NCBI GenBank assembly: GCA_003049465.1
Contig: PYSS01000031.1
Span: forward strand, 62,001 to 126,000
Source of the DNA: Magnaporthiopsis rhizophila
Taxonomy: Eukaryota; Ascomycota; Sordariomycetes; Magnaporthales; Magnaporthaceae
DNA: 64,000 bases
Direction of reading: 5' to 3'
Below the pieces are notes generated by a model. The model made no database searches. It saw only the letters and a list, made by a program, of their open reading frames with translations, and was not told the DNA's origin. Both the position numbers and the translations under genes were made by a program. Position 1 is the stretch's first letter, and every line of letters starts with the position of its first letter. Shown here piece after piece: positions 53,543 to 64,000 of the stretch.

Positions 53543-55360
53543 CTACTCCAGCATATTGAAGATCGTCATCGCGTCCGCGCAGATTGGATAGTATGTTGTG
53601 GGCCTGTTCCGAAGCCGATCAGCCCCGTTCAGTAACATCAGGTCCTCAGTCACCAGTGCCATCCCAACAATCTGGGCTTGAGTTTGCAGAGTCTGGCTGT
53701 ATCCGCTGCGGATAAGCAGAGACGTGTAGCAATGCTTTACCCAATATAACAAGTCGCCCTCGAGAACGCTACCAGATGCAATGCCCATCTTCTGTGCTGT
53801 TTTAAAGTCATCTTCCCAAGGCCGGTTCTTGAGCAAGATGAGCCGCGGGTCACTCTGCTCGGGAGGCTTAACTTGCCCCATCGACACCGTTTCGGCGTCC
53901 GAATCCTCAGCCGCTAGAATTTCGGAGCGCGCGGAGGCCCCGATATTCCAACCGACGCTATCATATGCCGGGGAATCCGAAGGCGGTAACCATGTGGTGC
54001 TGCTTGTTTGATTGAAGCAAGTACGCCTCAATATCTCAGTGGAGTGGTTCAACAGAGAATCTTGCAGAAGGTCGTTCTCCCAATATGCTTCCCCTCTCTC
54101 GGAATCCTCAAAGCCGTCATGTACCGTGGAATCCCAGGCTTCTACCACACTGAGATTTGCGACGAAGTGGGCGACAGAAGGGCCCAGGTCGGCTACGGAT
54201 CCAAGATAGGCTGCCTCCAGACGGAACAATCTGCCATTGCCGGTGCTTCCTCCGACCGGGGGTCTGTCGATTCGAGGCATTGATTGTGCGAGTGGGCTGG
54301 GCGCTCCGGACGCCAGCAAGTGCTTGACCAGTTGCCCGGTCTGGATAATCTCGAGACTCTCTCCGATAAGGCCGTGGGCGTTGAGAAACACCATTGTGTC
54401 CTCCCAGATTGTCATCAGAGACTTCTTGTAGTCAACCGGGAAGCGGGCCGCGTCGGAAGCTAGCCCAAGCAGCCCGTACACCTTGTCCCTCGGCTCCGAG
54501 CAGTCAGCCTTTTGATGGTCTTCCAGCAGCTGCTTGAGCGCGCGCGAGCCGGGCTGCCTCTCTACCCGCAGCTTCAGATCCAGCCACAGTGGGCCACTGC
54601 CTTTGTTGTCGCAGTGGTGTAGTGTAAGGAGGTGGATGAAGTTGGTCCAGGGCAAACAGACGCGGCCGAAACAGACCCGCAGCCTCCGAGCACGACCAAT
54701 TTCCTGCAATATCCATACCCTGCCCCAGTACGCGTCTTTCTGCAACGCCAGAACCATTTCCGATTCCTCCTTGGGGTAGGCATCGCTGGGCTCTGCAGAG
54801 GAGGACGCTTTGCCAAACTCTGGGATGCGGTCCTGGATTTTGACATAATCCGCTCCAAGCCAGACCACGATGGTGGAGGCCCTGAATTAAATGTGTCTCA
54901 TTCGGGAAACCTGCCGATTGCGCTCCTCGATGTCCTCCTGGTTGATGCAGATGGCGTCGATCCAGAACTGCCTCGTTGACGACCCGGTTTCGCTCCTGAG
55001 ATACCGCAGCGCCCCGAGCAGGTTGGCTCGGACCGGGAAGCGCAAGCCGTTCAGCAGGATCTCCAAGCGCTCGTCGGGAGGCGTCTCGGGCCCCCACATG
55101 TACGACAGCGCCTCGAACTGGGGCTTATCCTCGAAGAGCTTGACGCTCAATGTGCAGACCATCGTGTCGTCATCTGCTGCGGTCGCAGGTGTCTCGATCG
55201 ACAAGAGCCTGAGGCTGCTGCCGGCCTCTTCGTCCAAATCCAGGCCGCGGTACGAGAAGGCAGGCGGCGCAGAATCCCCGCCGCCGCCGGGCTGCTCATT
55301 TTTGATGGTGTCTCGTCGGCGGGCCTGGTTTGCGGTCTCAGGGGAGGGCATTTCCGACAT
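53543..55360 (-). pseudogene. HET-domain gene broken by an in-frame stop
   Basis: One frame runs 605 codons from ATG at 55360 to the stop at 53543, except for a TAA at 54887-54889 (codon 158). The upstream part is the start of a heterokaryon-incompatibility domain (FEALSYMWGP, then RQFWIDAICINQEDIEERNRQV), and the downstream part continues it directly (ASTIVVWLG, then LALQKDAYWGRVWILQEIGRA), so a single nonsense codon splits the domain. HET proteins trigger cell death after fusion of unlike strains. No intron removes the stop: the only nearby GT...AG pair spans 29 bp and shifts the frame. A sequencing error or a naturally inactive allele are both possible. TAA can arise from CAA by the C-to-T change typical of repeat-induced mutation. 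Confidence 0.85.
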
Positions 55361-56359
55361 GCTGCAAGGGTTTGTGCAATCCCGCACCTCGAACGGGGCG
55401 GGTGATAGGTACTGGTGTGTTTTAACTGCAAGAGAGCGAGGATGGAATAGTTTGGGGCAGGTTGGGCAGCCACCAACAGGAGATGCGGGCAATTAAATAC
55501 CACGGCAGACTCGCTCTCAGGCACCCAGAGTGCCTCCAATCACCACGCATCAAGGCGATGAAATAAAGCCACTGTGTCTTGAAAACGGGTTAACAATGGG
55601 TCCAAATTAACCAGGGGGGTCGAACGCCGCAACCATCAAAATACAGCAAAAATCTGTCCGTTCGAACTGGCAAACCGCGATATTTTTAATTAGCAACGTT
55701 AACGCCGTTATTTTTGGATAAATTTGAAACTATTTCCAAATTAAGCCGGGCCGTGGTTATTTCGAAATGCCACGGGATAAACGGTTAATTGTTAACAAAA
55801 GATGTGCATTTGGGCCATATTTAATATTAAAATTTTTATAAAAACGATTGCTATTATCGTGAAAATATTCGAATGCGAGGCGTACCGATATTAATGCGCT
55901 TATTGGATAACGAGTAACCCGTTTTTAAAAATAAAATTATGGTTTAATGATGTAAAAATCACACTGTTTACTATAAAAGGAAATGGCGCGTTTCCTTTAA
56001 AGTTAATTAATTAATTAATGTTTTTTTATTATAATTATTTTTCGATTTTTTTGCGTATAAACCAAATTTGTATTTTAATAAAATGCGATGGTTTTTTATT
56101 TTAAAATATAATTATTATGTAACAAAAAGCGCCATTAACAAATGGTTTAAAAAAACGAATGGATAAAAAAATTATACCCATAAATTAAATAATAAAATAA
56201 AACCTTTTATGATAATTGGATCTGGAAATTTGGCAATTTTACAGCCGAAATAATCGTATTTTATAATAAATCCGGGTTTAATTAACGCAACGGTGCGAAA
56301 CATACTGGGTGGGCGCCATTTAGCGTGGTATTTGCGGCCGAAAGTACATTAATAAAAAA

Positions 56360-56670
56360 TAGGCGGTTCTATTTATTACCGGCAATTTCGATAAACGGTT
56401 TATTTCATAAATTGGTATATAAAGGCCATATAATAACGAAAGGATGTTTTAATTAATTAAAATATGGTTTATCATTTAACATAAACCGGTTTTCCGGCCC
56501 CGATTTAATTTTGGTGATGAATAATGCCTTATAGTATTGAAATCTTTAAATTAATGCTTTTTACCGTTATTTTAGAATTATACTGCTGTATTTACCGCCG
56601 TATTCGCCGAAATTTAACCCGATCGAAATGTACTTTAAAAATTTTAAAACCTTTTTATAACGGTATTATT
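56360..56670 (+). mobile_element. Decayed Tc1/mariner-type transposase
   Basis: Read in one frame, the sequence gives LLPAISINGLFHKLVYKGH, a stop-interrupted stretch, PDLILVMNNA and then LLYLPPYSPKFNPIEMYF. This is the C-terminal half of a DDE transposase of the fungal Tc1/mariner group. The catalytic Asp of LVMDNA is Asn here (a G-to-A change), and stops break the frame. The ends of the element were not located. Confidence 0.8.
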
Positions 56671-59600
56671 AATATACCGGCGGCGATGCTGTATCGAAAA
56701 ACATTTTTATAATTTTTTTTTAAATAATTGGCTAATATATATAGGAATAAAATCGAGGCAATTAAAGGGCATTATAGGCAAATATTGGTAATATGGCGAA
56801 AAGAATGGTATTTTAGGCAAAAAATAAATTATATAAAATTATATACCAAAATATTAAAAAAATAACTGGCAAATAAGCCATATTAAAATAAAATTAAATA
56901 CTAATTTTATTTGTTACCATTTTCAAAATTACTGTTTTTGGGATTCCTATTTTTGGGATTCCTATTTTTAAAATCGAAACCGCCATTTTGGTATAAGGAA
57001 TTTATAAAAGGGCGTGGGTTAAATTTGTCAGCCTTATTAAGCTTAATAAATTGGCGGGAAATGGGTTAAAAAAGGGCCGGATTAATCGATAAGAAGAATA
57101 AATACAAAAAAATAATATTTAAAAAAATATTTATATTAGTTTTGGTATTGCCACGAATGGGAAATAAAAATATTAACGAAAAATAGGCCTATAGGTGCTT
57201 TATTAACAAAAATATTATTAAATAAAAGCTTTGCTTAAAAATGCATAAAATTATTAATTTTTATTAAAAATCGCAAAATTAATGCATTTAATAAGCCGGA
57301 TTGGGTGAAAATTACGGTATTTTCGCATTTTATAAAGGCAAGGTTATAATTACCGTTTTTCAATTAAAAATAAGGGTTAAATAAACGCATTTAATTCTGG
57401 AAATACCGTTAAAATTAAGATAGGCATATTTATATAAAAAATAGCGGAAAAAGGTTTTAAAAACCTCGGTAGCACTTTTTTTTAAGGGGCAAACCGGATT
57501 TAAAAAAAGGATAATAATTTTATATTGGCTGCTAGGCGCGTAAAATTTTATACCTATTATATTAGCGCGGCTTATTTTTGGTAAATAAAAAGAAGCTGTT
57601 ACAGTATAATAACTGGGTGTTAGGTTAAAAATTTATTATTGCACAAAAAGAAAGGTCCGTTAATTTCGTAAAAAACCGGCGGATCACTGGCTAAATATAA
57701 ATGTGCGGGTTTGGTTCTGTAATAATACCATATATTAAAATTGCAATTAGTTTTTCAATTGCTAATTAATATTGTACTATTACCTGTATTTTGCTATTAT
57801 TTGGGTTTGGCTGGCAATTATATAATATTATATTTTTAATATTGCATTATTATTTATATTATATCCTGGTATATTGGTATTAATAATAAAGCATTTTTTA
57901 ATTATTAATTAATATTGCGCTATTATTTGTTTTGTATAGGTTATTATATGGTATTATAATATTAAATTAGCCCTGATATCTGCGGAAAAAAAGTATAAAA
58001 AGGATAGAACATTTACAATGATTTTTTTTGGTATTCCAGGCAGCAAAACAGGCAGCAATAAATTTTACCATTTCTCAACTTTGGGGGATATTATTCTCCC
58101 CTTACCTTCCTTTTTTTCCCTTATCCAACCTTTTTATAGATGATTTCGAGAACCAATACGACGCACAAATCGTGCCAGCATTTTTCGTTCTATTATTTTC
58201 TTTATTAATGGAAACCTCCGCTTTTATACAGGAGGAATAACCAATATCATTTGTAAATTAGCAATTAAATAACCTTAATATTATTAATCCTGCAGCCGCT
58301 AATATTCCTTTCCGATTAGCAGCCAAATCAGTTTTTTTTATTTACCCGAAATATTTATTTACTAATAACAAATTTGCTACTGGGGTAAAAAGATTCGAAT
58401 TTAACAAATATTACGCCGTCCAAAAAAATCACAAAAATGGAACCAAATATTTTTATATCATTGGAAATTAGTTTTGCAAATGCAATATTAAAAATGCGAA
58501 ACATTTTGATATTGGGAGGTTCCATCCAAACATCGGTCGGATACAAAACTAATTTGCGGCGTAAAAATACCTCCACAAATAAAAAAGGTCTTGTTATATC
58601 GGTAAAATAATAACCAAATTTAAGGGCTTTTGCAAAAAAGTTAAAGCAGATTTTTGGTTTCAGGCAATAAAAGCAACAAACCGTAAGGCGTTTTTTGCTT
58701 TGTTCAAAGCCATTCAGCTATAAAATCTGATTTTTTATTACGGTAATATTAAAGCTTATACCGATAATATTTTCCGGGTACCTGTTCCAAAATATATTAG
58801 TTTTAAACTGGACGAAATATGGGATTTTTTTATAAAAATTACTGAATGGATGCAGAAAAACCTTTATAAAAAATAAGGTATAATAATATAACCCTTTTTT
58901 TATACTTATTCCTTATTTTGGGACCCCCTAAGGGATAAGGATATAATTTTTATTTCGGTACCCTGTGGTATTTTATTTGGATACGGCCTTGGTTTAACCC
59001 CCCCACCCCAAAAGGGCCCCTAAAGGGGCTTTTATCGGCCTGGCCGATATAAGATTAATATTATTTATTATAGGCCAGCCTAAATCACTGTATTTGTACG
59101 GTTTAACCAGGTTATTTAAAATAATATGGGCCAGAAATTTGGGCCAATATAATTATATAAATGGTTATTAAAATACCTTACTATTTAATAGCAGCAAAAA
59201 ATATTTGGTAATTAATAATATGCTTTTAAACAATAAAAATATATTTAAATATTATAAGCAAATACTAAAATACCAGAATAATTTTTTGGTGACAGATAAG
59301 TATTTGAAAAAGGTATATTTCGAAGATTAAGGATTGCTTTGCATTTATTTGATCAATAAGGACCTATATGGGTATTATAATATGGATATATTTTGATTGG
59401 AGGGAAATTGTATATTTGTGTATATAATAAAGCCTTTGTTTGTAAAAAGCGAGGGGTAAGGCACACCAGATTTATAAATGAAAAAACTGGAGGTTTTTGT
59501 GGCACAAATAAAAAAAAAAGACAATAATTTCTTATAATTAATCTTATTGCCAAAATAATATAAAACTAATCCTTTGCATCTTTATAATAGGCAAAAAATA

Positions 59601-59921
59601 TTTTTCGGATCCTAAAATAATAATAAATACCTTAAATGCAAATAAACTAAATCGAAATACCGATTAACCAGATGCTGCAGCAAATATTTTTACTTTGGGC
59701 CAACAAAAATCTATATCCATTTTTATAAAAGGTTTAGACGAAAATGCAAAATATAAATATTATTTTATAATAAAAAATGGCATATGAAAAAAAAATATAA
59801 AAAAAATATTATATTAAACTTTATCTTTTTTGTAATAGTATAAATTATTTGCACCTATTCCGTAATATTTAACCTTGTAAAATATCGGGATTTATAAATT
59901 AACCGGCCGAAATTGCAATAT
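56671..59921. other. AT-rich relic sequence, unassigned
   Basis: Too decayed to name. Around 57720-57960 a motif like attaatattg(c/t)actattatt recurs several times. Around 58390-58870 and 59340-59560 longer readable stretches exist on both strands, but I could not match them to a transposon family. Confidence 0.5.
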
Positions 59922-60239
59922 TGTCACAAACGGTTCTCTGCTCCTAGGGTAGGGTACGCTAGGAGAGGTGCTGAGCAGTATGATTTTCACAAGGTCGCTT
60001 GTGCTGGGGAACTGGAGTAATAATAAAGGTCTCGATTATTTGCCCAAAGGTGTTACAAACGGTTCTTTGCTTTTAGGGTAGGGTACGCTAGGAGAGGTGC
60101 TAAACAGTACAATCTTCACAAGGTTGCTTGTGCTGGGGAACTGGAATAATAACAAAAGTTTCGATTATTTGCCCAAAGGGTTGCCTTGGAGCTAATTTAG
60201 GTTAATTAATACCAAGGCCTCAGTTAAAACCACCTAACA
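59922..60239 (-). mobile_element. LTR of the Ty3/gypsy relic, with internal tandem duplication
   Basis: On the minus strand it starts TGTTAGG and ends TGACA, the TG...CA form of an LTR, and it sits on the 3' side of the gypsy coding relic. A 129-bp unit occurs twice (about 59923-60051 and 60052-60180). The two copies differ mainly by C/T and G/A changes. A shorter relative lies at 52538-52721. Confidence 0.7.
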
Positions 60240-60719
60240 CAAAAAAAAATCTTTTTTTATATACCCGTAAACCTTTATACCATATTTATGCTATATTTGT
60301 TATATCCATAACAAACATATTACTGTATTATATTTGCTATATTTATAATAAATATATTACCGGTGCTTAGATAAATGCCTAATTATATAACTCTTTTTTG
60401 GCTTTAATTATTCGGGCCTTTTGGCTTTTATAATTGCAGGGTAAAGGTGTATTGTTAGGGGTTAGCCCCAGCTTTTTTGCCCCTTGCCAGCTGTGGCCGT
60501 AATACCAGGTTTTTTTTTTTAGGCCAAATTTTTTTGGCCAAAACCTGCAGCTTTATTTTTTTGTTAATAATAAATATTTTTTTTCCTTATTATTTTCCGT
60601 TCCTTTTTTTTAACAAAATATTTGGTCGGATACAAAAGCATAAATCGGCATTTTTAACCGTTCGTTAAAATAACCTCCTTATTTCTATTATTTTATCCCC
60701 TATTATTATGCTTTTTTAT

Positions 60720-61170
60720 TTTAATTGCGAAACCGATGGTTTTGTTTATTATAATGCATTTTTGCGCAATTATTTATATTGCGACCGGTGCGTCCGTTTC
60801 GGGCGCTTTTGTTATAATATCCTGGGTTCGTTTCCCAAATACCTTTTTATTTATAATACTTAGCACGCTTGTATAAAAAAAAGCTGAAAATTGCAAAAAA
60901 AAGCATCGGTTAATAAATGCAAAAATTAAACGCTTTTATAAACAAAAAAAATAGTGGCACAAAAAGCTGACCTGTGCAATTTGCCGTAAAATTAGTAATA
61001 TTAAAAAGCTGGAGCGGGTTAAATAAAAGAAGGCCAAAAAGGCGGCTGTACAGGCCCCTGTTGCTTTTTCAGCCTTGTTAAACCCCAATTTTTCTCCGTT
61101 ATTTCCGAATTGGGCCAATTATAAGGTTAATTCTAATTTTAACCTATTGGCCCTGCTTTAATTAGGTAAA
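60720..61170 (+). pseudogene. Relic coding for a cysteine-cluster segment
   Basis: One plus-strand frame reads NCETDGFVYYNAFLRNYLYC, DRCVRFGRFC, a decayed stretch with stops, and then an Ala/Lys-rich segment (KKAKKAAVQAPVAFSALLN). The C-x2-C-x6-C spacing followed by basic sequence looks like a zinc-binding protein of the type often found near fungal retroelements. Family membership is a guess. Confidence 0.35.
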
Positions 61171-61199
61171 TTATTTTGGTACGGGCGTTTTAAGCCGAA

Positions 61200-64000
61200 A
61201 TTTAAGTTCCGGCACTGGTATTAATTTTTTATTAAAAGCTTTCCGCCGATACTTTTTAAAAATTTTTGGCGCACCTTTTAGGTTTGTTTTTTTTTCCCAC
61301 ATGCTTTTTTCGATTTTGTACCCTGCCTATTTAACCAAATAATGTTTGGTTTTATTAATGATTTTTTTATCCAAAATTTTTTCGATTTTGTACTTTTGTT
61401 TTGGGTTAATTTTTATTAATTTGTTATTTTTAAACCTTAATAATACTGATTTAAATAAATCGATATAAAAAACCGGATAATTATATATAATTGGTAATAA
61501 TTAAAATTTGTAATTAATATCGGAAATTTTCCTTAAAATTTTAAACGGTTCTAACTTTTTATAGTTTAACTTATTATTTAATTGTTTTATTTTAATATTG
61601 CATCAAAAAAAATAAATATTATTTTTTTTTTTAAAGGTTAGTTCCTCGATTTTTTTTTATTGGCCTGCATAAATATATATTATTGCAATTTTTTTAGCTT
61701 TATCTGGAGGTTTTTATGCAATTTGGTGAATTTTTTTATCTGTATTTCTGCTATTAGGGTATATAATTTTGCCCTGGGTTTTTTATATACCATAAATATA
61801 TACCTGTAATTTGTATAAAACGGTGTGGTTTTTGTATTTTTGTATATTAAACTGTTATATACAAATTATGCTATAAGGAATAATTATACCCAGTTATTTT
61901 ATTTATAATTAATAAAATAATATAAATATTATTTTATAATTTAATTTGTTTGTTCCATTTATTTATCCATTTAAGAATAATAAATTATAAAAAAGGCATA
62001 TTCCGCATTTAAATTTGTTATAAGCTATTTCCAAAATTTGCTATTAAATAATTTGTTTCGGTTTAAAATTATACATTTTAATGTTCCGTATTTTGCAATT
62101 ATATTCCGGATAAAAATATAGGCTAGGTTTATAACCTTTGCATTTTTTTTAAACGGTAAATATATGGCATATTTGGTAAATTGGTCGATTATTACCATAA
62201 TATTATCGTATTAAACATTTATAAAGGGTTTTTTTGATTTGGATAGCCCTGTAACGAAATCCGCCGTAATTTTTTGCCATATTTTGCTAAATACTGGCAA
62301 GGGTTGCAATAACCCATAAGGTTTATACCTGTTAGCTTTATTTTTTGTATAATTTTTGCAATTTTTAATTGCATTTTTTATTTTGGCACAAATTTTTATA
62401 AACCTGTAATATTGCCAAAACCTTTTCCAGGTTTTAGCAACCCCCTAATATTTATTAGCCATTTGGTTATAAATTTGCTGGATTTTTTCTGGGGTTCAGC
62501 TTTTTTATCGGGTTATTTTGGCCAATGCCTGTTATACCGGGATCAGGGATTTGTTTGGTCCTTTGGCCAAAATTGCGCATATTTCTGGTGGTATATTTAT
62601 CTAATGGTTTGGTTAACAGTTTAAAACATCCGCTCGGCTATTTTTTGACCCTTTCCTGACCTTAATTCGGAAATTATAATTTTAAAAAAACTGGTTTTAC
62701 CGGATTTATTTTTTATTTAAAATTTGGCTGGTGGTAAATTATAATAGGTTTTTATAATTAATATATATTATAATTTGGTAATTAATTTTGTACAAATATA
62801 CCTTTCATTTTTCCAAAACTTTAATAATAGCAAAAAATTTTTTATTATGGATTTGATAATTTAATTTAAATTTATTTAGCTTTTGCAAAAAAAATGCGCA
62901 GGGGTGCAATTTTTTTTGGTCGTTTTGCTATTTTAATTATTCCCTGATAGCAAAATTTGATGCATTAATTTTAACCTCGAAAAGTTTTTTTGGGTTTAGT
63001 ATTGCTAATACCGGTGTTTAAATAATAACTTTTTTTAACAACTCGAAGGTTATTTATTTTTGTGTTCCCTAATAAAATTGGATATTATTTTTGGTAAAAT
63101 TTATAAATAATATAGCTTTTTTGCTAAAATTTCGGATAAATTTTCGGTAAAAGTTCAAAAATTTTAAAAAATTTTGTACTTTTTTGACCGTGGTAAATAT
63201 AAGCTAATTTTTTACTATCTGTATTTTTTTAGGTTTTATCCAAACTTTTCCTTATTTAATAATAAACCCGAAAAAAATTATTTTCAGAAAATGCCATATA
63301 TATTTATCCGGGTTAATCAAAAGCTTTATATTTTGCAGCTTTTGCAATATTTTGTGCACGTATTATTTATATTTTTCCAGCATTTTTGAAAAGATCAGGA
63401 TATTATTTAAATATACAAAAATAAAAATATCGAGGTACTTTTGTAATATATGATTAATTATTTGCTAAAATGTAGCTAGTGCATTAATAAATCCGAAAGT
63501 TATTACTAATAACTTAAATATTCCAAGCTTGGTTTAAAAAGCGGTTTTTTATTTGTTCCCCTCCTTAATTTTTAATAGGCCGTATATTTTGTATAAATTT
63601 AGGGCTATAAACCACCGGTTTTTTTAAATCTATTTTTAAATTTGTCGATTAAAAATAAAAAATACCGATTTTTTATTATTTTTTAATTTAACAAATGATA
63701 ATCGATATATATCCGTTTTTTTCCGTTTTTTTTGGGAACAAACAAAATTCCGTATCCCACAGGAGAATTAAAAGGTCTGGTAACTCCTTTTCTGATTTTT
63801 TCCTTTAATTATTTTTATAATAGTTTTTTTTATTAAGGATTTAATTAATATAGCTTTTGGTATTTAAATTATGCTTCCGATTTAAATTTAATTTTATAAT
63901 TAAACGGTCCGTATTCCGGTAATACCATTTCCAAATTTTTTTGGAATAATTTCCAATATTTATAATATTTTTTAAAAATATTTTTAAATCCATTTTTAAT
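61200..64000 (-). mobile_element. Decayed Ty3/gypsy retrotransposon with chromodomain (continues past the window)
   Basis: The minus strand shows, in pol order: reverse transcriptase at ~63350-63790 (SPVGYGILFVPKKNGK, RIYIDYHLLN), an RNase H-like part at ~62650-63000, integrase at ~61650-62250 (DNIMVIIDQFTKYAIYLPF, SKFWK), and a chromodomain at ~61280-61560 (KLEPFKILRKI, KTKHYLVK, AGY). Stops and transitions occur throughout. The 5' part, with gag and the 5' LTR, lies beyond 64000. It is transcriptionally dead as read. Confidence 0.88.

Larger units (their letters stand above)
55560..64000. other. AT-rich block with signs of repeat-induced point mutation
   Basis: Composition changes sharply within about 100 bp near 55560-55700, from balanced GC to strongly A/T-rich with abundant TA steps. 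Recognisable transposon proteins inside are full of stop codons. This is the pattern left by repeat-induced point mutation on repeated DNA in ascomycetes. No intact gene is seen. Confidence 0.9.

Noticed and set aside
54860..54900. Intron that might remove the HET stop codon
   Set aside because: The only GT...AG pair around the TAA is 29 bp, too short, and shifts the reading frame.
60780..60845. tRNA-like arm (tgggttcgtttccca)
   Set aside because: Only a T-arm-like hairpin; no acceptor, D or anticodon arms fit. It lies inside a decayed coding relic.
1..64000. CRISPR arrays, operons, riboswitches
   Set aside because: None seen; the sequence is eukaryotic nuclear DNA with introns, and the tandem repeats present have no spacer structure.

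Overview
The window reads as nuclear DNA of a filamentous ascomycete (Pezizomycotina, probably Sordariomycetes). Supporting signs are short GT-AG introns of about 60-110 bp with ctaac-type branch sites, a CCC1, STN1, UTP14, MRPL27 and ERG27 gene set, a degenerate 5S rRNA copy of the dispersed kind, and an AT-rich end full of transposon relics mutated in the manner of repeat-induced point mutation. The species cannot be named from the sequence.

Positions 1-41140 are a GC-rich, gene-dense core. In order it holds the last codons of an unidentified gene, a small secreted protein, a DRAP-type deaminase, a DNAJC9-like J protein, the telomere protein STN1, a secreted GH81 endo-beta-1,3-glucanase, a vacuolar Ca2+/H+ exchanger, the ribosome-biogenesis factor UTP14 divergent from the mitochondrial ribosomal protein mL41 (MRPL27), an HSL-type alpha/beta hydrolase with a long disordered tail, an unknown fungal protein, the ERCC1/Rad10 nuclease subunit, a secreted GH47 mannosidase, a Ccc1/VIT1 transporter whose gene is damaged by an apparent assembly error, ERG27 (sterol 3-ketoreductase), and a protein with an OB-fold-like segment. 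These are mostly housekeeping genes with no shared pathway. Multi-exon models were rebuilt by splice-site inspection, and all except the broken Ccc1 gene close in frame.

Positions 41140-55560 look accessory. They contain a 5S rRNA pseudogene, a 108-residue protein made of two copies of one motif, a ribosome-inactivating-protein (rRNA N-glycosidase) gene with two C-terminal repeat domains, an AAA ATPase of the DUF7025 type, a DUF7708-like protein resembling the front half of fungal NLRs, and a HET-domain gene broken by an in-frame stop. Two short sequence modules are shared between the flanks of these genes, and a solo LTR lies among them. The gene types (toxin, NLR-like, HET) suggest an allorecognition or defence island. 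That reading is inference.

Positions 55560-64000 are extremely AT-rich. They hold a decayed Tc1/mariner transposase, a decayed chromodomain Ty3/gypsy element on the minus strand with a recognisable LTR, and a relic with a cysteine cluster. No intact gene was found there.

Sequence quality matters here. There is a run of 74 Ns, two single Ns inside or beside homopolymers, and a perfect 134-bp inverted duplication joined through poly-T/poly-A in the Ccc1 gene.
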